Source: Candidatus Woesearchaeota archaeon
GTDB lineage: Archaea; Nanobdellota; Nanobdellia; SCGC-AAA011-G17; VGLX01
Assembly (NCBI GenBank): GCA_016866645.1
Contig: VGLX01000007.1
Location: 1-15,604 of the forward strand
DNA length: 15,604 nucleotides
Reading direction: 5' to 3'
Positions within the stretch are counted from its first letter, which is position 1. Each line of letters starts with the position of its first letter. Under the pieces are notes generated by a model. It made no database searches and was not told the origin of the DNA. It was given only the letters and a program-made list of their open reading frames with translations. Shown here piece by piece: positions 4,917 to 12,519 of this stretch. The position numbers were made by a program, and so were the translations under genes.

Positions 4917-5185
4917 TTTTCTTATTTTTTGAGGTGTTAAAGGCCAAACCCTTTTTCATAATTAATACCTAAGCGGTCTCACATTCAGGGCGTCAATCAG
5001 AAACTCTTAACAAAAACTCATCAAAAAATCTTCCAAGTCCCCAGAAGAACAACTCGCCAATTCGGAAAATCTTCACAATTTTTACCATCGATAAAACCTT
5101 CAGTACTGGACAACTGGACAAGCGTGTGCCGAATGTTTATAAACAAAAAACGTTTTGTTTTTGTTATTAAAAAGTTGGTGATTAC
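4917..5185. other. intergenic region, mostly without recognisable content
   Basis: The space between the tRNA-Gln(UUG) promoter and the LAGLIDADG gene has no convincing gene on either strand. It holds an 8-bp tandem duplication (ACTGGACA twice, 5105-5120) and, at its right end, the promoter, a palindrome and the ribosome-binding site of the LAGLIDADG gene. No RNA gene was recognised. Confidence 0.6.
5136..5156 (+). promoter_or_regulatory. TATA box and adjoining palindrome of the LAGLIDADG gene
   Basis: TTTATAAAC (about 5137-5144) is followed by the perfect 10-bp palindrome AAAACGTTTT (5147-5156), nested in a wider near-palindrome, just before the expected transcription start. The palindrome may be a repressor site. 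The gene also has GGTGAT (5177-5182), complementary to the usual 16S rRNA end, before the ATG. Confidence 0.5.
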
Positions 5186-6046
5186 ATGATAAGCGGGGTA
5201 AGATTGTTTAAAGATTTCAAAAATCCACGATTATTAAAATTTATAGCAGTTATAGCCTTGAGCGATGGTTCAATAGAGTCTTATAAGGATTATAAAAAGG
5301 AACTTAGGCTCGGAACACATAAAGATAGTACCCAACAACATGAACTGTTAAACTACCTATCAAACAGAATTATTGGTAAAAACATAGCGCAGTATCAGTA
5401 CAAAGACATGCTGAGCTCTCGAGTTTATTCTAAAAAATTAATAACCGCGCTATACAACCTGTCTCCCGAATACAAAACCACCCCGACTAAAGAGACTAAA
5501 GCTGAATTCTTATCAAAACCACAACCTACCTTAAAATTCATTTTAAACGAAAGTAAAAAAGTACAAATGTTAGCTTTCCGAATGTGGTTTGATTTTGAAG
5601 GTTCAATGATATCTCGTTTTAGGTTAGCTAAAAAAATAGACAAAGGTTATCTTTATTATGATATCGCATTTTCGTATGAGATATTTCTCGCAGAAACAAA
5701 CCCCTCTCTAGTGAACGATTTAGTAGAACTAAGCAGTAATTTGGGTTTTAAAGCATTGATTATGAAAAGTAAAAGAAATTGGAGCGGTATCGAGGGTATA
5801 AGAATATATAGGAAACGAGATGTATCTAAATTTGCGAAAATTGGACCGATAACTAATGTTAAAGTTTCAAAGAAAAGTCCTAAACTAGCTGGATTCAAAA
5901 AAAGGAGCATATGCTTAGCTACAGACCATGTTTTAAAATGGAAAAAGATACACTGGTCTTTTAAAGATCTGCTACCCGCTTCAGGATTAAAACAAGAATT
6001 AGACAAAAAGTGGATAAAAACAATCAAAAAGTATGATTTGGCGTAG
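5186..6046 (+). CDS. LAGLIDADG homing-endonuclease-like protein, free-standing
   Basis: 286 residues. Two LAGLIDADG-like segments lie about 110 residues apart: FIAVIALSDGSI (19-30, acidic D27) and MLAFRMWFDFEGSM (128-141, acidic E138). This is the two-motif, single-chain form whose paired helices make the active site; the acidic residue ending each motif binds the metal. The first motif has lost its inner Asp (L-S in place of D-A), but D27 is kept. It could be a homing endonuclease cutting a specific site or a domesticated relative. It is not inside a recognisable intron or intein: it has its own TATA box and ribosome-binding site, on the strand opposite to its neighbours. Its AAA-rich codon use also sets it apart. 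It ends 16 bp from bud32 in convergent orientation. Confidence 0.75.
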   Translation: MISGVRLFKDFKNPRLLKFIAVIALSDGSIESYKDYKKELRLGTHKDSTQQHELLNYLSNRIIGKNIAQYQYKDMLSSRVYSKKLITALYNLSPEYKTTPTKETKAEFLSKPQPTLKFILNESKKVQMLAFRMWFDFEGSMISRFRLAKKIDKGYLYYDIAFSYEIFLAETNPSLVNDLVELSSNLGFKALIMKSKRNWSGIEGIRIYRKRDVSKFAKIGPITNVKVSKKSPKLAGFKKRSICLATDHVLKWKKIHWSFKDLLPASGLKQELDKKWIKTIKKYDLA

Positions 6047-6062
6047 AAGTGCGCCCCATGTT

Positions 6063-6680
6063 TCACTCACCCTTCTTCTTATACCTTCCTCTTTTCTCTA
6101 CGACTTCGAACCTGTCTAGTATCTCTTTTGCTTGTTTTGACTGTTCCTTGTATCCTTTCATGACTGCTTCGAAGCTTTGCTCGAAATGAGTGTAATGCTT
6201 GCTTTCGAACGCCTGCCTTAACAGGTGCAGGTCCACTGCCTTGTCTTCTATCTTCGTAGAGTGGAACCCTAACCCGAAGTCTATGAAGTAGATTTTATCT
6301 TCTTTGAGTATGAAGTTAGAGGTTGTCAGGTCTCCATGTATTATGTCTGCGTTATGCAGCTTCGCTACTTCTTGACCTAGCCGTTCGCAGGTTTCTAGTC
6401 GTTTTTGCGTGGGCATCTGGTCCAATGCGTCCCTTAATGTAAGGCCATGTATAAACTCCATTGTTATAGTATGCTCAGATTCGTTATAGCCTAATACTTT
6501 AGGCACATTTATTATCTTCGCCGCTTTTTCTAGAAGCCTTTGCTCATGCCTAGTATTTTTTTTTCTTATTCCCTTGTCAATCTCTTCGTGCCTGTAGCCT
6601 TTTTTTATCCTTTCTTTGATTAGCTTATCGTCTTCTTTGTACAGTTTGGCTTCTGCTCCTTGGGCTATCAAGTTTTTCAT
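6063..6680 (-). CDS. bud32: Bud32/PRPK atypical kinase of the KEOPS complex
   Basis: 205 residues, the size of a stand-alone archaeal Bud32. The glycine-loop remnant is QGAEA (7-11), the basic segment KLIKERIKKGYRHEEID (19-35) holds the ATP-binding lysine region, catalytic HGDLTTSN (D117) and IDFGLG (D134) are intact, and the signature KAVDLHLLRQAFESKH (147-162) and terminal RGRY (197-200) are typical. With Kae1 it supports t6A modification of ANN-decoding tRNAs, acting as an ATPase/kinase that activates Kae1. Kae1 is not fused or adjacent here, unlike archaea with a Kae1-Bud32 fusion. The ATG at 6680 has no Shine-Dalgarno, and a TATA-like box at 6704-6713 suggests leaderless transcription. 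Confidence 0.95.
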   Translation of the reverse strand: MKNLIAQGAEAKLYKEDDKLIKERIKKGYRHEEIDKGIRKKNTRHEQRLLEKAAKIINVPKVLGYNESEHTITMEFIHGLTLRDALDQMPTQKRLETCERLGQEVAKLHNADIIHGDLTTSNFILKEDKIYFIDFGLGFHSTKIEDKAVDLHLLRQAFESKHYTHFEQSFEAVMKGYKEQSKQAKEILDRFEVVEKRGRYKKKGE

Positions 6681-6682
6681 AG

Positions 6683-6702
6683 CTTATCTATGATAGGATA
6701 AG
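6683..6702. repeat. imperfect palindrome at the bud32 transcription start
   Basis: CTTAT-CTAT-G-ATAG-G-ATAAG: 9 pairs around one central base with one bulged G. It lies exactly between the TATA-like box and the ATG of bud32, where an operator would act. Confidence 0.4.
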
Positions 6703-6703
6703 G

Positions 6704-6713
6704 GTTTTTAAGC
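6704..6713 (-). promoter_or_regulatory. TATA-like box of bud32
   Basis: Minus-strand GCTTAAAAAC, centred about 28 bp before the ATG at 6680 and overlapping nothing but the tail of the 35-bp gap to the large surface gene. Confidence 0.45.
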
Positions 6714-6715
6714 TT

Positions 6716-9700
6716 TTATTTGAAGATAGAATACTTGCTTTTTTTCCCTTGGAAAGCGTTTTCGACTTCTTCTTCTGTCCATCCGAACTTTAGAGCCGCG
6801 TTTTTTATCTGTAGTTTAGTGTAGCCTTTTCTTAAGCAGTTGTCTACGAATCCTTGAAGTCTTATCAGCTCTCTGCCTTTGCCTGTGGCAGGTTTAATAA
6901 CAGTAGGTTGCATCGGATGTTTAAGGATGGTAGATTGCGCAGGTTTAGTGTATTGTGCTGGTTGAGCAGCCGGAATGGCAGGTTTATAATCTCCTAACGG
7001 CAGGCTTTGCTTCTCTTCTTTTTTCTTTCCTCTTATCTTGATGAAGTCTGATAGCTTGCAGCCTTTGCTTTTAGCATAGAGGTATGCTCCGACACCCGTC
7101 AAGGATAAGAGTATTAAGAGCAGTGTCAGCCAAGTCAGCCATCCTACGCCGCCTTTCTTGCCACAATCCTCAGGACAATTTTCCAAACTCTCAGGGTAAT
7201 CCCTTTCAGTATCGCAAACTCCGTCTTCGTTGCATAAAGGATTAGCCTCGCTAGGATCACAGTCTAGCAAGCCATCCCCGTCAGTGTCTCCGCTGTTCAC
7301 ATCCGTACCGACTTGCAGTTCCTTGTCATCGGTGCAGCCGTCACTGTCAGAATCCTTAGCAGGCTCCTTACACTCCATGAGGCTGTACTTACCATTGCAG
7401 CAGTAGCCGGTCTTATATTCTGCCTTTCCGCAAGTGCATTTCTCAGTTATGGCGCCATAGCTGCATGCTGGCGCTTTCTCAGCACAGTCAGGACAGTCTT
7501 TCCCATCTCCGCAGTCAACACCTGTTTCGCCAGCATCCTGCTTCCTGTTCTTGCAATGCTCAGCACCGCTAGTCACAGGAGTAGTGACCTGGCAAGAAGA
7601 ATCATCACCGTCAGTAAAGGTGTCACAGTCATCATCAAGCTTATTATCACAAACCTCAGTAGAACCCTTAGCCTCCTCATTGCAAACCGAACCGAAACTG
7701 CCGTTGTAGCATGCTTGCCAGCCTTTCTTGCAAATACCGACATCAGCTCCGCAGTCCTGCTTCGCGCCTTCTACGCAAACACAATTCTCATCAACATAAC
7801 CATCACAATTATTATCATTACCATCATCACAAACCTCCTTACCAGGAGCAATATAGCCTGAGCCGCCGCATAATCCCCAGTATCCCGCTACACATAGTTG
7901 TAAGCCCGGTCTGCAAGCCCCTTGGCTTCTTCCACAAGATTGAGTGTTTCCTTCTACGCATGGGCAGCCTTCGTCTTTGCTGTCATCGCAGTCATCATCT
8001 TCTCCGTTGCAAATCTCTTCAGCGTCAGGGTTTTGGGCAGCATCAGAATCATCACAGTCTAATTCTTCTAAGACTTTTTGGTTTACTGCGTCGTAGCATG
8101 CCCTTCTCGGATAGCTATCACCGTCTTTATCGTCATCAGCAGTGCATGTGAACTCAACATAGCAGTTCTGAAAGTCTTCAGGCTTTTCATAAAAAGTGTT
8201 ACAACCGGACTTGTCCACCCATTTCTTGCAAGTATGCTGATCATTAACGCCATCACAAAGCCTATCCCACTCCTCACAAACCCAATTCTCGTCGCAAGGG
8301 TGAGCAAAGCAGTCAGGATCTTGTCCAGGTAAGCAGTCAGGGTCGCATAATCCGTCAGATTTAGGAGTGCAGCAGTCGTTCCCGTTCTTTGTGCAAATAC
8401 CTACGCAGTTAATATCAGTCTTATCGGTACAATCGATATCACAGTTATTATCGTCTAGGCCACTACAGCAATTATCATGAGTTATTTGGCATTCTTGACA
8501 GTCAGGGTCTTGCCCTGCTAAACAATCAGTGTCGCAAGTGCCGTCAGGCATCGGATTGCAACAGTCATTAGCATTCGTAGTGCAACGGCCTACGCAGTCA
8601 GTATCAGTCTCTTCTGTACAGTCCGTGTCGCAAACTCCATTACTATCCCCTTTGCAGCAACCATCCTTACTATCAGTACAATCGCATGCAGGGTCTTTTC
8701 CGCAGTATCCTGGGAAGCAGTAAGGATTAGGCCATGCTAAAGGCTGCCATACTCCATTATTGCAGTAAGCATGAGAATACGGGTCACAAGCCCCTTGTGA
8801 GCAAGGTTCTAGTCCACAATCAAAGTCACAGCAAACACAATTATCACAATAATCTTTTGAAGTCCAAACCCCATTTTTACAATACTGGTTATTCGTAGTG
8901 TCGCAGGTTCCCGTGGTGCATTCATTGCAGTAATCTTGCGCGTAGCAACTGTAGCTTTCATGGCAACAGCTCGTGCAGTTTGTTTCGGATTTCCATATAT
9001 TATTTTCACAGTATTTACCATTAGCTACGTCACAGTCCCCTACTTTGCAACTACACCCGGTTTTTGAAGTGCAGCTTGAGTCTTTGCTGCCGCATACGTT
9101 ACAGTTACAATAATCAGTACTAACCCAGTACTTATCGTTACGGCACACTTTTTTAGCAGTTAAGTCGCAAGTGCCTGGCACGCATTCACCTTCGCATCTG
9201 CTATCGGTTTTTCCGCATTCGCTATGGCAGTAACCGTTTTTCTCCCAAAGGCCTATTTCATTGCACCATTCTTGAGTCTCATAGTTGCAGTTACCAGGTT
9301 TACACAAGTTCGTGCAGTTAACCCCCTCACCACATACAAAGAATTTACCTTTCGTGAATTTGAAACAGCTATACCTGTCGCATACGTAAACGAAGAATTC
9401 ATGCTGGCCTAGGCCTTCTTGCTCTTCAGGCATATAGCTACATGACCCTTTCTCTCCGATAGCTTCAGCGGAGCACCATTCGCCGTCATTGCAAGATCCG
9501 GAGCTTAGCTCTTTACCGTCTCCTTTTACATTAGTCGTGAAGCTGTCGGTTTTGCATATGTATATGTTTCTCTTGCATACATCATCTTCGTCTACTGAGC
9601 CGTCGCAGTCATTGTCTATGTTGTCGCAGAGTTCCGGAGCTGTAGGATATATGCTCCCATCGTTATCGTTGCAGTCGCAACTGCTCGATCCTGCTTTAAC

Positions 9701-10339
9701 ATAAAGAACAGGCTTAACCGCATTTGACATCCCCTGATCGTCCCAGCTTATAACAATGGAGTTTATGTCCACTGCTGTTCCGAAGTTTAATGTCAGCTTA
9801 TTCGTCGGTGATAGAGGATAATACCCGTTTGGTTCTGACTCGTAGTTATATGACTGGAAGAGTCCTGAAGGTGAGTATATGTCGATTTTGTAAACATTAG
9901 TCGCAGGGTTGCCTTTTGTCTGCATGAAATATAACGAGCTTGATTTTATAGAGTTCTGGCTCACGTCCCATGTGTAGCCTTCGGATGTGACTTCAGCCTC
10001 ATCCAGGCTTAGCCAGTCGTTCTCTTGGTCTTCTACGCAAGTTTCTGTAGTGTAGCCGTCCAAGTCACGGTCTATCCAGTTGCATACGCATTTTTTAGTG
10101 CATGTCTGTCCGTAGTCGCATCCTGACCCTTTTCCGTTAGGGGCCATGTAGTGGCATTCTGCAGGCGAGCCGCACTGGTTATAGCATGCTAACCCGCCAG
10201 GGGCTTGGCCAGTGACTATAAGCGGTGGTATGCAAGGCAGCTTCTTTTTTTTGCCGCCACAACCATTAATAAATAGCATAGACGTCAATAAGAGTACTAT
10301 CAACATCAAGTAAACGACAGTTTTTGTTGTTCGGTTCAT
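6716..10339 (-). CDS. giant Cys-rich cell-surface mosaic protein (MopE/TSP-like motifs)
   Basis: 1207 residues with roughly 125-130 cysteines. In order: signal peptide with lipobox FINGC27; a beta-rich part (110-215); a MopE-type acidic motif (221-255, ELCDNIDNDCDGSVDE); five units of about 30-40 residues (345-550; C-x-x-G-x-CD....YC.NG.W....YC); four units of about 32 residues (552-678; DCC...DG.CD.DC..G.DPDC); a thrombospondin-1-like stretch (682-726); further MopE-like motifs (731-792, 835-853, 895-916); a TSP3/calcium-type stretch (996-1030); membrane helix (1064-1088); and a cytoplasmic tail with a small helical domain (1156-1196; GYTKLQIKNAALKFGWTEEEVENAF). It is likely extracellular, disulfide-rich and metal/calcium-binding, with both ends possibly membrane-anchored. 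It is last in a cassette with two other surface genes. Ligand and function are unknown. Confidence 0.85.
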   Translation of the reverse strand: MNRTTKTVVYLMLIVLLLTSMLFINGCGGKKKKLPCIPPLIVTGQAPGGLACYNQCGSPAECHYMAPNGKGSGCDYGQTCTKKCVCNWIDRDLDGYTTETCVEDQENDWLSLDEAEVTSEGYTWDVSQNSIKSSSLYFMQTKGNPATNVYKIDIYSPSGLFQSYNYESEPNGYYPLSPTNKLTLNFGTAVDINSIVISWDDQGMSNAVKPVLYVKAGSSSCDCNDNDGSIYPTAPELCDNIDNDCDGSVDEDDVCKRNIYICKTDSFTTNVKGDGKELSSGSCNDGEWCSAEAIGEKGSCSYMPEEQEGLGQHEFFVYVCDRYSCFKFTKGKFFVCGEGVNCTNLCKPGNCNYETQEWCNEIGLWEKNGYCHSECGKTDSRCEGECVPGTCDLTAKKVCRNDKYWVSTDYCNCNVCGSKDSSCTSKTGCSCKVGDCDVANGKYCENNIWKSETNCTSCCHESYSCYAQDYCNECTTGTCDTTNNQYCKNGVWTSKDYCDNCVCCDFDCGLEPCSQGACDPYSHAYCNNGVWQPLAWPNPYCFPGYCGKDPACDCTDSKDGCCKGDSNGVCDTDCTEETDTDCVGRCTTNANDCCNPMPDGTCDTDCLAGQDPDCQECQITHDNCCSGLDDNNCDIDCTDKTDINCVGICTKNGNDCCTPKSDGLCDPDCLPGQDPDCFAHPCDENWVCEEWDRLCDGVNDQHTCKKWVDKSGCNTFYEKPEDFQNCYVEFTCTADDDKDGDSYPRRACYDAVNQKVLEELDCDDSDAAQNPDAEEICNGEDDDCDDSKDEGCPCVEGNTQSCGRSQGACRPGLQLCVAGYWGLCGGSGYIAPGKEVCDDGNDNNCDGYVDENCVCVEGAKQDCGADVGICKKGWQACYNGSFGSVCNEEAKGSTEVCDNKLDDDCDTFTDGDDSSCQVTTPVTSGAEHCKNRKQDAGETGVDCGDGKDCPDCAEKAPACSYGAITEKCTCGKAEYKTGYCCNGKYSLMECKEPAKDSDSDGCTDDKELQVGTDVNSGDTDGDGLLDCDPSEANPLCNEDGVCDTERDYPESLENCPEDCGKKGGVGWLTWLTLLLILLSLTGVGAYLYAKSKGCKLSDFIKIRGKKKEEKQSLPLGDYKPAIPAAQPAQYTKPAQSTILKHPMQPTVIKPATGKGRELIRLQGFVDNCLRKGYTKLQIKNAALKFGWTEEEVENAFQGKKSKYSIFK
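8305..8685 (-). repeat. four tandem 32-residue Cys-repeat units (coding)
   Basis: Residues 552-678 of the giant protein form four units ending in D-x-D-C: DTDC, DPDC, DINC, DPDC. Each contains C-C, then DG/NN-x-CD-x-DC. Units two and four are the most alike (DCC.P..DG.CD.DCL.GQDPDC). The pattern recurs in the neighbouring gene. Confidence 0.75.
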
Positions 10340-10366
10340 GTGTCTATCTGTTTTATTTTGTTTAAT

Positions 10367-11875
10367 CTAGTGGCATAGCCCATCATAGTTGAGTATGCAA
10401 TCAATATCTAAACCTTTTATACAGTCACAGTCGCAGACGCCATCTCGTGTAGCATCGCAACAGTCACCTTTATTATTAGTTACTGGTACGCTGTTTTGTG
10501 CGCAGCAGTCCGTATCTAAGTATCCTACACCATTACCCAGCTTAGGGCAGTCAGGGTCGCATATCCCATCACTATCTGCTTTACAGCAGTCTCCAGCACT
10601 AGGAGTGCATCCTGTACAAGCAGATGATCCGGTGTTGCAGTTCTTGTCGCATCCTGCAGAGTCGCTCCTATCCTCTCCTGCTACGCAGCAGAAGCCGTCA
10701 GCTTTCCTGCAGCAGTCAGGGTCTGTGTAAGGTGCGCAATCTTTGTCGCATTTCTTGTCATAAGATACCACGCAGCAGTCGCCTGCTTCAGATGTGCAGT
10801 TGACCTTGCTGCAGTCAGGGTCCATATTTTGAGGGCAGTTCTTGTCGCAAACTCCGTCTTTTATCGCTTCGCATTGGCTTGTCATTCCGCAAATCTCGAA
10901 AGTGATTGGCTCATTGACCATTACTATGCTGCTGATAGGCTTGGTCTTGTATCCGCCAGATGTGCATGTTAAAGGCACGCAGGATTTCGTCCTCAGCAGG
11001 GCCACGTATCCGACGTATCTTATGTAAGCCTGCGCTAGGTAGACGTCGTTAGCTAAAAGTTTAGAAGCGGTGGGCCTCTCTACCCATTTGCCTTGTGAGT
11101 CGTCATAATAAGCGATTTTTATGTCATCTTTCTTGAAGCAGTCTATGTCCATCCCCCTGTATTCTATTTCGACTACTTGTTCTGGCTGGAGTGAGCCATG
11201 TACGCTGTATTCATAAAGTTTTACAACACGGTTGCACTCATTAAGCCCTGTATCTTCGCAGTTGGTGATCAACGTCCTTGACAGTGTCGATAAGGCGCCG
11301 CTTTTGCAGTCTGCTTCTGAGGCGCAGCAAGTTCCTGATTCGCATTCTGATTCTTTCGGTGAGCCGCATATCTTTCCGGCAGGGCAGCAGTAGTAGCCGT
11401 GGTCAGAGCATTTAGGTATAGGAGGGTCGACTATCATGAAATTGTCTGTCAATACTTGGGTGCCTTTTATTGAAACGTTGACCTTGTATGTCCCTAAGGC
11501 ACGGTTTTCCCCGTTGATTTTCATGCTTGTGAAGTCGTATGCTGTGTCTATGCTTTCAGCGACAGTAGTGCTGTATTCTGTTACCAACTGGTCGTTCGGG
11601 TCTATTATGTTGACGATTACTTCATCGCCTTCTATCAGGTTTGAAAGCTTAGCTACGACGTATACATAATCGTCCTGCAGCGTGAATTTGTTGCTTTCAT
11701 CCTTGCATGTTATAGGATTTGAGTAGTTATCATCCGCTGGGGGGAGTATGCTTTTGCAAAACCAGTGCTCGCTAATGTTCGTAGCTGTGCTTAGACTTAA
11801 GAATAAGCATAATGACACTAGGAGGATGAATCCTATAAGGATATTTGCTTTCAGCCTTGTAAGTTTTTTCAGCAT
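10367..11875 (-). CDS. secreted Cys-rich protein sharing the DCC/CDxDC repeat
   Basis: About 502 residues from the ATG at 11875 (a GTG at 11884 would add three). Numbering below is from the GTG. A signal peptide or anchor helix (13-35) precedes a beta-sandwich-like domain (about 65-152) and a Cys-rich linker (159-210). A second beta-rich part (215-335) leads to a Cys-repeat tail (337-505) built on GDCC....DG.CD.DC..G.D.DC, the unit found four times in the downstream giant protein. The protein ends abruptly with DGLCH and has no C-terminal membrane helix. Its start overlaps the stop of the upstream pilin-like gene, and AGGGAG at 11893-11888 is placed for either start, so translation is probably coupled. 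It is most likely extracellular and works with the downstream protein, perhaps binding metal. I recognise no named family. Confidence 0.8.
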   Translation of the reverse strand: MLKKLTRLKANILIGFILLVSLCLFLSLSTATNISEHWFCKSILPPADDNYSNPITCKDESNKFTLQDDYVYVVAKLSNLIEGDEVIVNIIDPNDQLVTEYSTTVAESIDTAYDFTSMKINGENRALGTYKVNVSIKGTQVLTDNFMIVDPPIPKCSDHGYYCCPAGKICGSPKESECESGTCCASEADCKSGALSTLSRTLITNCEDTGLNECNRVVKLYEYSVHGSLQPEQVVEIEYRGMDIDCFKKDDIKIAYYDDSQGKWVERPTASKLLANDVYLAQAYIRYVGYVALLRTKSCVPLTCTSGGYKTKPISSIVMVNEPITFEICGMTSQCEAIKDGVCDKNCPQNMDPDCSKVNCTSEAGDCCVVSYDKKCDKDCAPYTDPDCCRKADGFCCVAGEDRSDSAGCDKNCNTGSSACTGCTPSAGDCCKADSDGICDPDCPKLGNGVGYLDTDCCAQNSVPVTNNKGDCCDATRDGVCDCDCIKGLDIDCILNYDGLCH

Positions 11876-12510
11876 GCTATGCACGTGCTCCCTATTGCGA
11901 CCCTGTCGCCTATCTTATAAGTGAGTATCAAGCCTAAAAGTTTTACGGTTTTCTCCTCAGTTGCCCTGCAGCTTTCACGGTTATCAATCTTCACCTGGAC
12001 GCAACTGCCCTCTTCTAGTTTATAATCAACTGTGAAAGGAGATTCTCTCGTACCGAGCATATTTTCAGATTCGCCTTCTTTTACCAACAACGGATAAGTT
12101 AGCGTTACTATTACCCTTTTCTTATCTGCTGAAAGGACGACTTCCATATCGAATTCCCCTTGCACTTCTACTCGTACATTCTCGATCTCTGAGAAGTCTT
12201 TGCACTCAGGTATGCAGCTACAGAAGCTTTCTTGCATCCTATCCTTGATGTTCACCTCGTATTCCGGACATTTAGGCCCTCCGGCTGGGAAGTTGCCGGA
12301 GCAGTAAGAAACAGCGTTTTTCAATGACTCATCAAGGCAGGATATCACGTAGCCTCGAACCTTGAGTGTTTTCTCTTCAGTGCCTATGTACCTGAACTTA
12401 TCCTCTTGTCTTGGAACGGCTGACCTTGAGATGTAAACCGCTACGAGTACAGCAACCACGATTATAACACCTATTATTATAAACGCTGTCACCTGTCCCC
12501 TATTCGCCAT
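11869..12510 (-). CDS. pilin-like membrane-anchored surface protein
   Basis: 213 residues. The N-terminus MANRGQVTAFIIIGVIIVVAVLVAVYISR is a short basic segment followed by a hydrophobic helix starting at Q-V-T-A-F. This resembles archaeal type IV pilin-like (class III) signal sequences, where a prepilin peptidase cuts after the Gly before the helix. The exported part (about 35-213) has 12 cysteines and a beta-rich middle (VRVEVQGEFDMEVVLSADKKRVIVTLTYP). It is the first gene of the surface cassette and overlaps the next gene, so it may be the anchor or assembly partner of the Cys-rich proteins. The ATG at 12510 fits a TATA box at 12531-12544 with a leaderless start. It could instead be a simple N-terminally anchored protein. 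Confidence 0.7.
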   Translation of the reverse strand: MANRGQVTAFIIIGVIIVVAVLVAVYISRSAVPRQEDKFRYIGTEEKTLKVRGYVISCLDESLKNAVSYCSGNFPAGGPKCPEYEVNIKDRMQESFCSCIPECKDFSEIENVRVEVQGEFDMEVVLSADKKRVIVTLTYPLLVKEGESENMLGTRESPFTVDYKLEEGSCVQVKIDNRESCRATEEKTVKLLGLILTYKIGDRVAIGSTCIAC

Positions 12511-12519
12511 ATACCTAAA

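Noticed and set aside
5105..5120. Tandem ACTGGACA repeat as an attachment site
   Set aside because: Only two copies, no integrase nearby, and no matching copy elsewhere in the window.
5186..6046. LAGLIDADG gene as an intein or intron interrupting a host gene
   Set aside because: No split host gene flanks it, and it has its own TATA box, ribosome-binding site, start and stop.
7313..8332. Long plus-strand open frames opposite the giant Cys-rich gene
   Set aside because: They are antisense to a clearly coding, motif-rich protein. Their products are low-complexity translations of its Cys/Asp codons with no recognisable features.
8300..8700. CRISPR-like array from regularly spaced similar sequences
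   Set aside because: The periodicity is about 96 bp and in frame, and arises from the 32-residue Cys repeat; units diverge as protein repeats do.
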